DNA from: Aurifilum marmelostoma
Lineage: Eukaryota; Ascomycota; Sordariomycetes; Diaporthales; Cryphonectriaceae
DNA: 64,000 bases
Direction of reading: 5' to 3'
Assembly (NCBI GenBank): GCA_027559495.1
Contig: JAMXSV010000003.1
Location: 4,092,001-4,156,000, forward strand
The notes under the pieces are model-generated. The model ran no database searches. It saw only the letters and a list, made by a program, of their open reading frames with translations, and had not been told where the DNA came from. Shown in pieces: positions 45,359 to 55,817 of this stretch; position 1 is the first letter of the stretch, and the number at the start of each line of letters is the position of its first letter. The position numbers and the translations under genes are program-made.

Positions 45359-45819
45359 CTCGGTCCCGTGTGGTTGAGGCGTATGCCGGAGTCGCAAAGA
45401 AGAGTAACATAAAGATGTTGTGTTGAGGCGAAGAGGGAAATCCGTCAGTGGATGCTCGTCATTGATTGGCGGGCCGCTGCCGTCTGATGGACCTAGTTAG
45501 CAGCCCCCTACTTTGTCTGCAGAGGCGCTGTGGTGCCGGTAGACCCCCTGAACTTCTATCATTGCTCCTCTCTATTGGAAGTTGCCAGGACCCCTCCAAT
45601 TAGAGCAATGCAACGCGATTCTACTGCAAAGAAGAAGGCCTTTGCACGACTTTGCTTAGACTTTGAATCCTGACAATCCAGTATCTGGTACATGGTCATT
45701 ATGGAAAAGTTGCTTGTAATGTACATTGACAGCCTCCGGTACGAGAGGCGATGCTCATGGTGACCAAGTTCTGTTCCCTGGGACATCCTCATGGATTGTA
45801 TGCTATGCCTATATCACTC
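45359..45819. other. Spacer between the RNase MRP subunit and the DUF866 gene
   Basis: 461 bp between two minus-strand genes: promoter of the RNase MRP subunit and 3' region of the DUF866 gene. Nothing else is recognised. Confidence 0.45.
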
Positions 45820-46569
45820 TCATGCTCTCTTGATCTCCCACTTCAGGTCCTTGATGCTGACCTCATCACCGGCCTTCTCATCATAGTCAAACCACTCGCC
45901 CTCTGTCAAATCAATGCCTGTGAACTTGGTGCCAGACTCTAGTCCCTCAGCCAGCCACTCACCCTACCAAGGCAACCGAGATCAGTCTTATGCTCTCTGT
46001 ATACGATATTTGGGGAAGGGGAAACCTGCATCTGGCTTGAAATCAATGAATTCGAGACCCCGGCAGTCGAACTCGAGAATATTCTTGGGCTTGGCCGGCT
46101 CAGACTGCTCATATGCGGCCGGAGCAGCCTTGATGGTTGCAGAGGACTCGCGCTGGACAACAACGTCATATCTCAGCAAATTACGATCACTCCCATCTCA
46201 TCTGTGGTTCCTGTGAGATGCGTACCTTGCAATTTTTGCACCTAAAGACAAAGTTGGCCTCCCCTCGGCTGCCGCTCATCTCATTTTGCTCCTGGTAGGC
46301 GAGCGTTAGCAAAGTTGATCTGCTGTGAGAACGGACTTATCCAGAAGATGGCCGACGCACGAAGCGGTTCACGCCAACCCAATTTGCGTGAGTCTCCCTG
46401 CAGGATGTGCACTGGACCTGGAAGGTGTACCAGAATGGGTTCGCCTCAGAGTCGTCAGGGCGAAGGTTGGTGACCCTGGCGAAGAACTTTAGCTGGAGAT
46501 CTCGCATGAGCAGCCTCAGCAGACGTCGACTTACCCACCCAGCTCCCCAGTGACACTGAGAGCATACAT
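45820..46569 (-). CDS. CXXC zinc-binding protein, DUF866/CZIB family
   Basis: Small, widely conserved eukaryotic zinc protein (human CZIB/C1orf123 type) of uncertain function. Five minus-strand exons give 160 residues, the family length: 46569-46535, 46475-46361, 46291-46226, 46152-46030 and 45963-45820. Motifs are VTNLRPDD, FQVQCTSCRETHANWVGVNR, GSRGEANFVFRCKNCK, ESSATIKAAP, and the C-terminal SGTKFTGIDLTEGEWFDYDE. The two CxxC pairs (CTSC and CKNC) are intact. The last intron (45964-46029) uses a GC donor (GAT then GCAGGT); only this keeps the phase and rebuilds FIDFKPD-GEWLAEG. A GT donor three bases downstream would shift the frame unless the assembly has an extra G at the acceptor. Divergent from the PPR-like gene. 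Confidence 0.9.
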
Positions 46570-46938
46570 ATTGGGTCTAGAGAAGGATTATCAGGTAGAC
46601 CTCAAAAATCTTTTGCAGCGTTGCTGTATGTCTGATCTAACCTTTGAGGGGGGGAGGGTTATCTCCAGCATGGCTGGCCTGAAGAGTGTGGCAGTGGCAG
46701 TCAGTGTATGGCGGGGTAGTTTCCCCAGGGTCTGGGGTGGAGAAGGGGGGTCTCCTCCGAGCCTGTTTGAAAGCAGCCCCCACCAGGTCTCATTTCATCA
46801 CCACCACGCCAAATTTTCGGAAGAGAGCAACACGCCTCGACTGACATCGGGCCAGGCTCAACAACTCTCCAAACCTCCTTCCACCAACGGACCTGCAACC
46901 CACCAGTAGCCGGTGCGCGCCTCCGAAATGCCTCCGAC
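46570..46938. promoter_or_regulatory. Shared divergent promoter of the DUF866 and PPR-like genes
   Basis: 369 bp between outward-facing start codons; must serve both genes. No individual factor site is assigned. Confidence 0.5.
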
Positions 46939-49371
46939 ATGCAACAGCTCTGGTCCCGAGCTGCTCAAGCTCATATCTGCACCTGCAGGTCTAGTGCGCC
47001 CGTCTTCTCGAACACCACAATAAGACGGACTGCCACCGCCGTCGACCCCCGGCGCAGACCCCACTACACCAAGGTCTCTACGGCCTTGTACGCGACCAGC
47101 TCAGCCGCTGTCGCCGCCGCGGTCGCCGAATCTTCCCAACATGCACAACATAACACGGGGTTGGGCAAAAGGCTCGAACACGGGCGGACGGGCCCTGGCC
47201 GGCCGCGTGATGCATCCTCCTCAGTGGTCCGGCTGTATGTCCACCGTCGCCCCGTGCCGTCGCCCTTACGATCCCCGCCCATGATGCGCCTCCAAGCGCC
47301 TATGAGCGCCATCGAGGCGCTGAACTCGATCTGCAAGATGGATGACTCGCTCGCGCGGCACCAGCAGCACAAGCGACAGCTTTATATCTTCCTGCGCCAT
47401 ATCCATTCCACCTACGACCCGGAAGAGAAGCTGGGCAACCGGTATATAGACTTCCTGGGTGCAAACTTCGACGCCCTCGACGCAGCCGTGGCGGAGGAAG
47501 CAAGAGATGAGGACAGTCTCGAGAAGCGAGAGCCCTTGACGAGCATCCAGTTCGAGAGGTTCCATGACATGGTCAACAATATGGTCGACAGGCTGATAGC
47601 GCAGTCGTACTACGACGAACTCCCAGGCGATCCTGAAAAGGCACGGCGGAACCTCAACAGCTTAGACTCTGCCTGGACCGCGATTCGCATGCTCAGGTCA
47701 GAAGGCTACCCAAGATATAACCATCCAAGCATCGACCCGGCCGGGAGTAAGCACTCGCGAGAACAGCTGACCGATATGCTCCGAACTCTCTTCAGAATGT
47801 GGGACACGGAAAAGGCGGCGAAACCCAAGTTCCAGGTTGCCAAGATATGCTACAACCTGCTCGTCTGTCCCTTTCCGCCCACCATCCATCACTACAACCT
47901 CCTGCTGGTGGGCTTTATGAGGAAGAAGATGCACAACCTGGTGGACATTGTGGCTGAATCACTCCTGGAGCACAGCCGCCTCCGGCCCACGACACAGACC
48001 GTTGTCTGTCTTCTGATCCATTACCGGCAAAGAAAAGACATACATGGGTTCTACAACATCATCCGCCGCATGACGGCTATCGACAACCGAGGCTTGCTCT
48101 TAAGGCGAAGGTGGTATGCGGACGTGGTCAAGATACCAGCGCTGCATAAGTGGGCAAAGAAGCCTGAAGTGACCACGTCCCTAAAGGCAAACTGGGTTAT
48201 TGAACGGCCAGGTCGGAGCCAGGACATATACGAGGCCCTGGTCTCGGGACTGCTGAGTTTTGGTCGCGTCAAAGATGCTGTCAAGGTCTTTGTCGGCTCA
48301 CTCCAGGAGGGAGTAGGGACGAGCGTGGAGTTATTCGTATACATGCTGAAGCAGTGTCTCTACACGCTCGATGTCTCCGCAGCAGACATACTGGTACGTG
48401 GGCTGATCGATAATACTCCGATCGTGACGTCGTTGATCCTCAGAAGCAACTGTCCAAGGAGACTGGCCGAGCAGCTCTACCCGATACTGAACATGGGCAA
48501 GCCGCCTAGCTGGCCCTTCTCCAAGGAACGGGCGCGGATGGCGTGGTCCTCAGCAGTGACTGCAGTCTCTCCGCAGGACAAGGGCAGGATCCGGCTCCTT
48601 GCCATCGCCCTCTTTATACGGCAGACGGAAACTCAGCTGAGCCGGCTGCGTAAGGCCATTGACCGCGCCAGTTACATGTTACGTGCTGAGCACCCAAACG
48701 AGAGGACGACTATTGCTCTCTGCGGGATTTCCGAGCTCAACGAGCTTCAGCGACACCATGATAGGGTGGCGGGGAAGCTGTTGAAACACCAGGTGCTGCT
48801 CAAGGTGACCAGGCTCCTCGAGGTCAATACCTGGGACATCTCGCCCGGCAAGATCGGGTCAGTCCACCACCACGCGGTACGCATGCTAGAGAGAGGCATG
48901 CCACATGCGGCCAAAACAGGCGGCTACGCGGAATGGGAGCACAATGCCGAGATCAGCGAGGTAGCGGATCACTGGCTCCGATACAGGATCAGTAAGATCC
49001 AGGGGGCCAAGAGCGACGCGCGCCGCCTGACTCTGGAAGCCGAGCTGGCCATTGTCGTCGGAGAGAGGCTCATGGAGGACCTGGTGCGGTTGCTAGAGTC
49101 TGGGGCAGCACTGGAGTTGCCAGATGCCAGCGAGGAAGTGGGGGCTGCTCGTGATGAGGAGGATGTTGTTGAAGGCGAGGAGCACGACCCTGGAGAAGAC
49201 GAGGGTGCGGCGGGCGAGCACAGTCTGTGGCCCACAGCGGAGGCGGGTGCCACTCTGAGCAGTGGCTTGTCGTGGGCGGGCTATGCAGATCGGACGGTCC
49301 GCGAAAGGGCCATACCGACCCGATACCCCTGGGCGGCATCACTCACATCTAAGTTACGACGCAAAAAGTAA
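46939..49371 (+). CDS. Mitochondrial pentatricopeptide-like protein, uncharacterised
   Basis: A single exon of 810 codons. The N terminus (about 60 residues) is rich in Arg, Ser, Thr and Ala with few acidic residues, fitting a mitochondrial targeting sequence. The middle contains degenerate helical repeats of the type seen in fungal PPR proteins, such as TIHHYNLLLVGFMRKKMHNL, RPTTQTVVCLLIHYRQRKD and IYEALVSGLLSFGRVKDAVK. Fungal members commonly stabilise or translate a specific mitochondrial mRNA; which one cannot be told. The last 100 residues include a strongly acidic stretch (EEDVVEGEEHDPGEDEG). An in-frame ATG pair at 47281 could act as an internal start, but would lose the targeting region. 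A CAG repeat follows the stop codon. Confidence 0.75.
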   Translation: MQQLWSRAAQAHICTCRSSAPVFSNTTIRRTATAVDPRRRPHYTKVSTALYATSSAAVAAAVAESSQHAQHNTGLGKRLEHGRTGPGRPRDASSSVVRLYVHRRPVPSPLRSPPMMRLQAPMSAIEALNSICKMDDSLARHQQHKRQLYIFLRHIHSTYDPEEKLGNRYIDFLGANFDALDAAVAEEARDEDSLEKREPLTSIQFERFHDMVNNMVDRLIAQSYYDELPGDPEKARRNLNSLDSAWTAIRMLRSEGYPRYNHPSIDPAGSKHSREQLTDMLRTLFRMWDTEKAAKPKFQVAKICYNLLVCPFPPTIHHYNLLLVGFMRKKMHNLVDIVAESLLEHSRLRPTTQTVVCLLIHYRQRKDIHGFYNIIRRMTAIDNRGLLLRRRWYADVVKIPALHKWAKKPEVTTSLKANWVIERPGRSQDIYEALVSGLLSFGRVKDAVKVFVGSLQEGVGTSVELFVYMLKQCLYTLDVSAADILVRGLIDNTPIVTSLILRSNCPRRLAEQLYPILNMGKPPSWPFSKERARMAWSSAVTAVSPQDKGRIRLLAIALFIRQTETQLSRLRKAIDRASYMLRAEHPNERTTIALCGISELNELQRHHDRVAGKLLKHQVLLKVTRLLEVNTWDISPGKIGSVHHHAVRMLERGMPHAAKTGGYAEWEHNAEISEVADHWLRYRISKIQGAKSDARRLTLEAELAIVVGERLMEDLVRLLESGAALELPDASEEVGAARDEEDVVEGEEHDPGEDEGAAGEHSLWPTAEAGATLSSGLSWAGYADRTVRERAIPTRYPWAASLTSKLRRKK

Positions 49372-49378
49372 CTGATTC

Positions 49379-49379
<1 letters not shown>

Positions 49380-49412
<33 letters not shown>
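49380..49412 (+). repeat. CAG trinucleotide repeat
   Basis: About 11 CAG units starting 9 nt after the stop of the PPR-like gene, probably in its 3' untranslated region. Confidence 0.9.
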
Positions 49413-49418
<6 letters not shown>

Positions 49419-50372
49419 ATGGCACGGTGTGGACAATACTCTGTATATACCTAACTAGTATTCTGTACATTATACCCACATGAAAACCGGCTTGAAAGAA
49501 GATGAGCCATTGTGGTGTGTTTTGAATACTATGTGCCTCTTCTTTCTGCTGCTCAAAAATGACCAACGCATCAAGCACGGGCTTCTCCTTAAGTCAGCCC
49601 TGCTGCCCGGTGGGAGGAGCACATAGCGCGGCCCACGAAGTAGCGAGGAGGACCCTGAATCTGCGGGCGACAATCGACCGGTTCCATCCCGGCGGAGTGG
49701 GCGACATGGTTGGTGACACACCGACACAGGACAAGCTCAGCCGATCGAAAACGAGAAGGGGAAAAGGAAGGAAACAAGTGACAAGAATGAAATGAATTGT
49801 GGCCCAAACCCGAGAACCCTGCACATCATGTGGTTCACCTTTGTCAAGTCATGATGCGACGCAAAGAATCGTCACGAGGGTGGCTGGAGCCGAGAGAGAA
49901 GGGAGGGGCCCCGAGTCGAGCGGGAGAGCCTCGCAGTACCTGATCGACGAGACCAACTCGTCCAAGGGTCTTGAGAATAGACTGGAAACTTTTCAGGGTC
50001 CTCCTGCTCCTGCTGCGTCCCTCTCCCGAACCCTCTCTCCCCACATTCCTATCGGATCCATCGGCGTCTCGTCGGCTCGCGGGCTCCCCCCCCCCCAGCG
50101 CAGGATCTTGTTTTTGTTCTCTTTCCTTGGCCATAAGAATGACTACTGCATATGGTTGCACACTGTTGTACAGTAGCAGCACGCGAGCGGTGTGCAACTA
50201 CCCCTCGTCTTGTTACGACAGGGAAATCGAAGACAGAAAGACTCGGGATGATCTTCCGGGTCGAACTTGTAGGGCTTATTGTTCAGTCAGCAGACTACAA
50301 CTCTGCTATGTACCATAGTATTACGTGCGCCGCCTAGGCATTACAGGCGTATGGCCACTTCTTGGTTGTGGT

Positions 50373-50396
50373 GTGGCTATCATTTGTGATAGCCAC
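50373..50396. repeat. 10-bp perfect inverted repeat with 4-nt loop
   Basis: GTGGCTATCA and TGATAGCCAC are exact complements separated by TTTG, so the segment can form a stable hairpin. It lies in intergenic DNA upstream of GDE1. Function unknown. Confidence 0.8.
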
Positions 50397-51992
50397 AACG
50401 GAGAGTGATGTTGGCCGACAGATGTTGTCGTGACTGCGGAATGAGAACCAAACAAAAAGACACGCTGCAGGTCCCCAGATCAAGATTCAGATCGAGGAGG
50501 AATTGAGTTCCATCTCGCAAGCCAGTCCACCCTTTGAAGGGGAAAAAGGGATCGGGTCCGGACCAGTAGGGAGCGTCTAGAGAACCACGGATGGTCGCAC
50601 TTGAACCTTACTGGACCGAGCCCCTGAAGACTTCCGCTTACTTGGCCGTCACAGGCAGAGACAAAAGAGTACGTCCGTACAGTGAGTACCTACAGTACCA
50701 AGAATGCCAGAACAGGGGATGGTGGGGTGAACCTAGACCTAGAGTCCCCAATTTTTTTTAACTCAGGGCCTCTTTTTTTTTTTTTTTTTTTGGTCACTGT
50801 CAAGGGTCAAAAATCTGTCTGTGCCACTCCGGGAGCATATGAAGTCACGGTCGACTCGTGCCGGGCGCGAGGGGGGAAGAAGTAACATAAATATAACTTG
50901 TGGTGGGGAAGGGATATACCCTTTTTTTTTTTCTTTCTTTTTTTGTACGTCTACTCTTTCACCTCTCCATCATCAACTCGGTTTTCTCTGCCCGTTCTTA
51001 CATTTCAGATAAGAGGGGAATAGGCATTGCAAGAAAAGGGGCCTCAGCAACGGCTATTGCCGGGATCTTGATGAAGGGAGGACAACAAAGAAGCAGGGAG
51101 AGAGAGAAAAAAAAAGGAGAGACCAAGATCGGTGACAGTATTTCTTTTTTCCCCGGACTGTTGCATGAAAAAACCAGGAACGTGTCTTGACACTTGCGTT
51201 TGAATGGCCTGGCTCTGAGATCGCCCGACGTCATATCCTCTTTTTGACTTGCACAGATTTGAACGAGTCAAACCAACGGACCCTAGGTTTGACACTTGGG
51301 AAGCTGCGACCTCGACAAAAAGAAAAAAGGACAAGAAAGAACGACCCAAAACGACCCTAGCCGTCCCGCTATTCGCCTCTTATCTCTTTCTTTCCTCGGC
51401 TGTCAGACTTAGCTCTCTTTTTGGGGTGTATATGGGTTCTACTCCTTTTGTTGAACGAGCTCTCAGTTCAGTATCTGGTCACCTGGAATTGATTTTTGTT
51501 TAATTTTCTCCTCTTCTAAACCTCCTCCATCCCTCGTCTCCCTCCTGCCAGGCCATCTCGAACATCCGACATCTGCTCTCAGCTATTTTCTCTCAATTTT
51601 TTTTAGACGGTCATACCTGTTTGCCTTGAGTAAACCCTTTGATTCTCCGAGGCTTCTTCTCACAAAAATCAAGATGCAGGCTCTCGACTCCCTTTAACAG
51701 GCCTCATTGTGGCCCTGGCCGCCCAGATTACAACGAACATCAGACTTGACACACTTAATTCGCAACCTGGATTGCCTCATTCACTCATTCAACTTTCTGT
51801 GACGCGTGTTGGATTGGCTGGGAAACGTGGACTGGGCGCCCCCCTTGTTCACAACAGCGTGTACAACACAGCAACAATCACACACACACACACACACACA
51901 ACTCCTCTATCCAGCCAACCCTAGACCACTCTCCTCCACAAGGACGCCACCACCCAAACCAACACAATAAGAGATAACCTCATATTGGGAAG

Positions 51993-54900
51993 ATGAAGTT
52001 TGGAAGAAAGTATGTCGTCAATTCCAACTCATTGTTCCCCCCAATATTTCGACTCCCTAAGCTAATTCCAACACCCCCTCCAGTCTCCCTCGAAACCAGG
52101 TGCCCGAGTGGGCATCTGCTTATGTCAACTACAAGGGCCTCAAGAAACTCATCAAGGCTGCAGCCCTGGCCTCTCAGGATGGCGAAAAGGCTGACCTCGC
52201 CGAGTTCTTCTTCGCGCTGGACCGAAATCTCGAGGATGTCGACTCCTTCTACAACAAGAAGTTCTCAGACGGGTGCCGTCGCCTCAAGCTCCTCCAGGAC
52301 CGCTACGGCAAGATGCCAGACGTGGGCGACCTCGACGTGGACGAGACGGAGGAGCTCATGGGGGCGCTGCTGGAGCTGCGGTCGCAGTTCAGGAACCTGC
52401 AGTGGTTCGGCGAGATCAACCGGCGAGGCTTTGTCAAGATCACCAAGAAGCTGGACAAGAAGGTGCCCAACTCGTCGACCCAGCACCGGTACATTGCCAC
52501 CAAGGTGGATCCCAAGCCGTTCGCCAAGGACAACACCATCGCGCGACTGCTGAGTGACATCAACAAGTGGCTGTCGGCCCTCGGTGATGCCCAGAATGTC
52601 GACGACAACAGGTCTGAGAGGTCTATCCGGTCCCTGGGCCGCGCCTCCGCCAAGGCCATGCTGACCGTCCCCTCGGCGCTGCTCGACCAGCTGGACCAGG
52701 CCATCCGGGACGACGACGTCGAGACCCTCAGGGCACGCCTGGCCGAGACGAACCTGGCGCTGTCCGACCCCCCAGCGCAGGGTCTGCTGCTCAACCTGCT
52801 GCAGAGATCCATCTCTGTGCGGTCCAAGAAGTCAATTGAGCATCTTCTGTTGCACATCAAGACCCTCGATGAGCCAGACGACATCAATGAGCGCAATTGC
52901 ATCCACCGTCTGGTCATTCACATTGGCCGCACCAAGTCTACCAAGGCTGGGGAGAACGATGCGCCCACGTACCCTTTTCCATCAGGAAATCATTACGCGT
53001 CACAGTACATCACGCCTGCGGCCACACCTGCGGATTCTCCACAGGAGGCAGGGGCAAAAGAGACTCTCCTGGACAAGAATGATGAGGCTGTCGATGTTCT
53101 GATCTACCTCCTGGAGAAGCTTCCCGAGCACCAGCGGCCCGCGCTGAGCCTGAGGGACTCGTTTGGCCGCCTGCCCCTTCACTATGCGGCCCAGTTTGGA
53201 TTCGTCGTGGTGTGCGAGGTGATCATGGACAAGATGCAGCAGTGGGGTCAGTTCAACGTGGAAGAGGGCATCGACGCGCCCGACTGGCAGGACAAGGAGG
53301 GCAACGCCCCCTCTGCACCTCAGCGTCATCGGTGGGCACGCCCTGACAACCCAGGCGCTGCTCCAGGGCGAGAATTGGCGAGGGCCCAACGAGGACAAGA
53401 CGGCCATGCGACGAGGGGTATCCAAGTCGAGCGCGGTCCTGGCCATCGCCACCAAGGCCAACTTCACGCGCATTGTCAAGCTGCTGGTGGACGCGGGTGT
53501 AGACATCAATTGGCAGGATAGTTCCGGGGAGACGGCACTGCACATCGCTGCTAGGTTCGGCCATGACGAGTGTGCGCGCATCCTGATCGAGGGTACCGAC
53601 GAGCAAAAGGCTGACCTGCAGCTGGCGGAGAAGAACTTCAACTGGACGCCGCTGCACATTGCCGCCGTGGACGGGCACCCACAGGTCGCGAGGCTGCTGG
53701 TCGAGGCTGGCGCCGACGTGGACAGGCTCGACTCGTCTGGCTGGACGGCCAAGGAGCATGCCGCCCTGCGAGGCCACCTGCCCATCGCCCGCCTTCTGAA
53801 GGAGAACACACGTGTGGACGAGGTCATGTCGTCGACCGCCGAGGGCGAGGAAGGACGACAGCCTGCCGCCAGCGCAGGAACCTCGCCACCAGAGGTCTCA
53901 TCTCTGGGCGACAGGAGATCCAACGGGGGCCCAGCATCATCATTACTACGAGCCGCTGAACCCGTCAAGACGTTTGGTCACCGATATCTCAAGGACGAGA
54001 GCCTGGTGCTGGTCAGTCTGGGCTCTATGGACATGCGCAAGGACGTCGACGCCGTCAAGTTGGACCGTGTTCCCCTCACCGAGGCGCACACCACGCAGCT
54101 GGACACGGCGCTGTCGGTGGTGGTGTCAGCCAACGGGGCCCAGGGCGAGCCCACCATCATCGACCTGCCCGTGCACGAGAACATTGCCACGGAGCCCATC
54201 GTGTTCACGACGCGCGACGCCGCCAAGGTGAAGCTTCTCTTCGACATCGTGCCGACCTACTCGGGCAACGAGAAGAACAAGATCGGCAGAGGTGTCGCCC
54301 TCCTGTCTAGCGTGCGGCCCTCGGTCGGGTCCAAGCGCATGAACCTCCAGGGCGACGTGTGCGTGCCCGTCATGTCCTCTGCCACGCTCGAGGTCATCGG
54401 CACCGTCAACTTCAACTTCCTCGTCGTCACGCCCTTTGCGCACCCCAACATGGAGGTCACTTCGCGCCAGACTTACTGGAAGAAGCTGGCGTCCACGATG
54501 GTCATTGGCCACCGCGGGCTCGGCAAGAATGTGACCAGTAACAGGTCGCTTCAGCTGGGCGAGAACACGGTCGAGTCCTTCATCGCCGCGGCCAACCTGG
54601 GCGCGCAGTATGTCGAGTTCGATGTCCAGCTGACAAAGGACCATGTGCCTGTTATTTACCACGACTTCCTCGTCAGCGAGACGGGAATCGATGCGCCTGT
54701 GCACACCTTGACCCTCGAGCAGTTCCTACACATCAACCCAGACGCGAGACGGCTCAACGGGAAAGAGATGCTCACCCATACGCTCAGGCACCAGCACCAG
54801 AGACACAACAAGGCGCCCAACATCAACGCCGGCGGAGGCTCCGTCGCCACCACCACCACCGCCCACAACGGCGCCATCCACCATCATCACCATGGCGTCG

Positions 54901-55817
54901 GCTCTTCTGGCCCACGACAACGGTCCATGTCAGTCGGCTACGGCAGCAATCCGCTGGGCGACGGAGGGGCAGCGGTGGCAGCAGACGAGAGGATGAAGCA
55001 CACGCGCGACTTCAAGGAGAAGGGCTACAAGGGCAACTCGCGCGGCAACTTCATCCAGGCTCCCTTTGCAACTCTCGAGGACCTCTTCCGCGACCTCCCC
55101 CAGGGCGTGGGCTTCAACATCGAGATGAAGTACCCCATGCTGCACGAGAGCGAGGAGCACGAGATGGACGCCTACGCCGTCGAGCTCAACTCCTTCTGTG
55201 ACACGGTCCTCACAAAGGTCTACGACCTCGCCGAGGGCCGCCACATCATCTTTAGCAGCTTCAACCCAGACATCTGCCTGTGTCTCAGCTTCAAGCAGCC
55301 CAACTTCCCCATCATGTTCCTCTCGGACTCGGGCACTAGCCCTGTCGGAGATGTCCGCGCTAGTTCTCTGCAGGAGGCCATCCGCTTCGCGAGTCGCTGG
55401 AATCTGCTAGGCATCGTGAGCAATACCGAGCCGTTCACCAACTCGCCGCGCCTGGTGAGGGTTGTGAAGCAGCACGGTTTGGTCTGTGTCAGCTACGGAA
55501 CGGAGAATAACGATCCGCTCCTGGTGCAGGTAAGCGCGGCCTATTCAATCATTCACAAATCCCCCCCCCCCCGAGTAAAAAAGAACAGACCGATGCTGAC
55601 TCTACATCAACAGCGCCAAGTTAAGGAAGGCATCGACGCCGTCATCGTGGACAGCGTCCTCGCCATCCGGAAGGGTCTCACCGAGCACGAGAGCAAGGCT
55701 GCCGCGGCGCTGCCCCCATCCCCTCCACGTGGGTCCTCGGATGATGAGGATGGCAGCAGCGCGGTGGTCGTGGATGAGGCGGATTTTGTGAAGGGGGGCG
55801 TCAAGGTTGCGAATTAG
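51993..55817 (+). pseudogene. GDE1: GDE1-type SPX-ankyrin-GDPD phosphodiesterase, frameshifted in this sequence
   Basis: Cleaves glycerophosphocholine to choline and glycerol 3-phosphate; the SPX domain senses inositol pyrophosphates and phosphate status. Exons 51993-52009 (17 nt), 52084-55529 and 55614-55817 give 1221 residues after correction, close to yeast Gde1. SPX: MKFGRN then LPRNQVPEWASAYVNYKGLK (about 1-165). Ankyrin repeats: about 360-570 (LPLHYAAQFG, TALHIAARFG, TPLHIAAVDG). Central beta domain: about 635-800. GDPD domain: about 810-1150, with GHRGLG, ENTVESF, VEFDVQLTKDHVPVIYHDF and GFNIEMKYP. All catalytic-type residues are present, unlike degenerate Pho81, and the PEW start also favours Gde1 over NUC-2/Pho81. 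The frame breaks in a five-C run (53307-53311) inside the ankyrin region; one C too many is the likely error. A His/Gly-rich insert of about 80 residues interrupts the GDPD domain. Confidence 0.9.

Larger units (their letters stand above)
49372..51992. other. Intergenic region (2.6 kb) and GDE1 leader
   Basis: No gene is supported. It contains a CAG run right after the PPR-like gene, a hairpin-forming inverted repeat (50373-50396), T-rich tracts (about 50752-50792 and 50921-50945) and an AC microsatellite (about 51880-51901). The 3' half, rich in pyrimidine tracts, is probably the GDE1 promoter and leader. Confidence 0.45.

Noticed and set aside
53000..53968. 322-codon minus-strand open frame across GDE1
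   Set aside because: Antisense to the conserved ankyrin region; no similarity of its own.
51993..55817. Assignment as NUC-2/Pho81 kinase inhibitor
   Set aside because: The N-terminal PEWASAYVNYKGLKK pattern, the intact GDPD catalytic residues and the length fit the Gde1 class better than Pho81, whose GDPD domain is degenerate.
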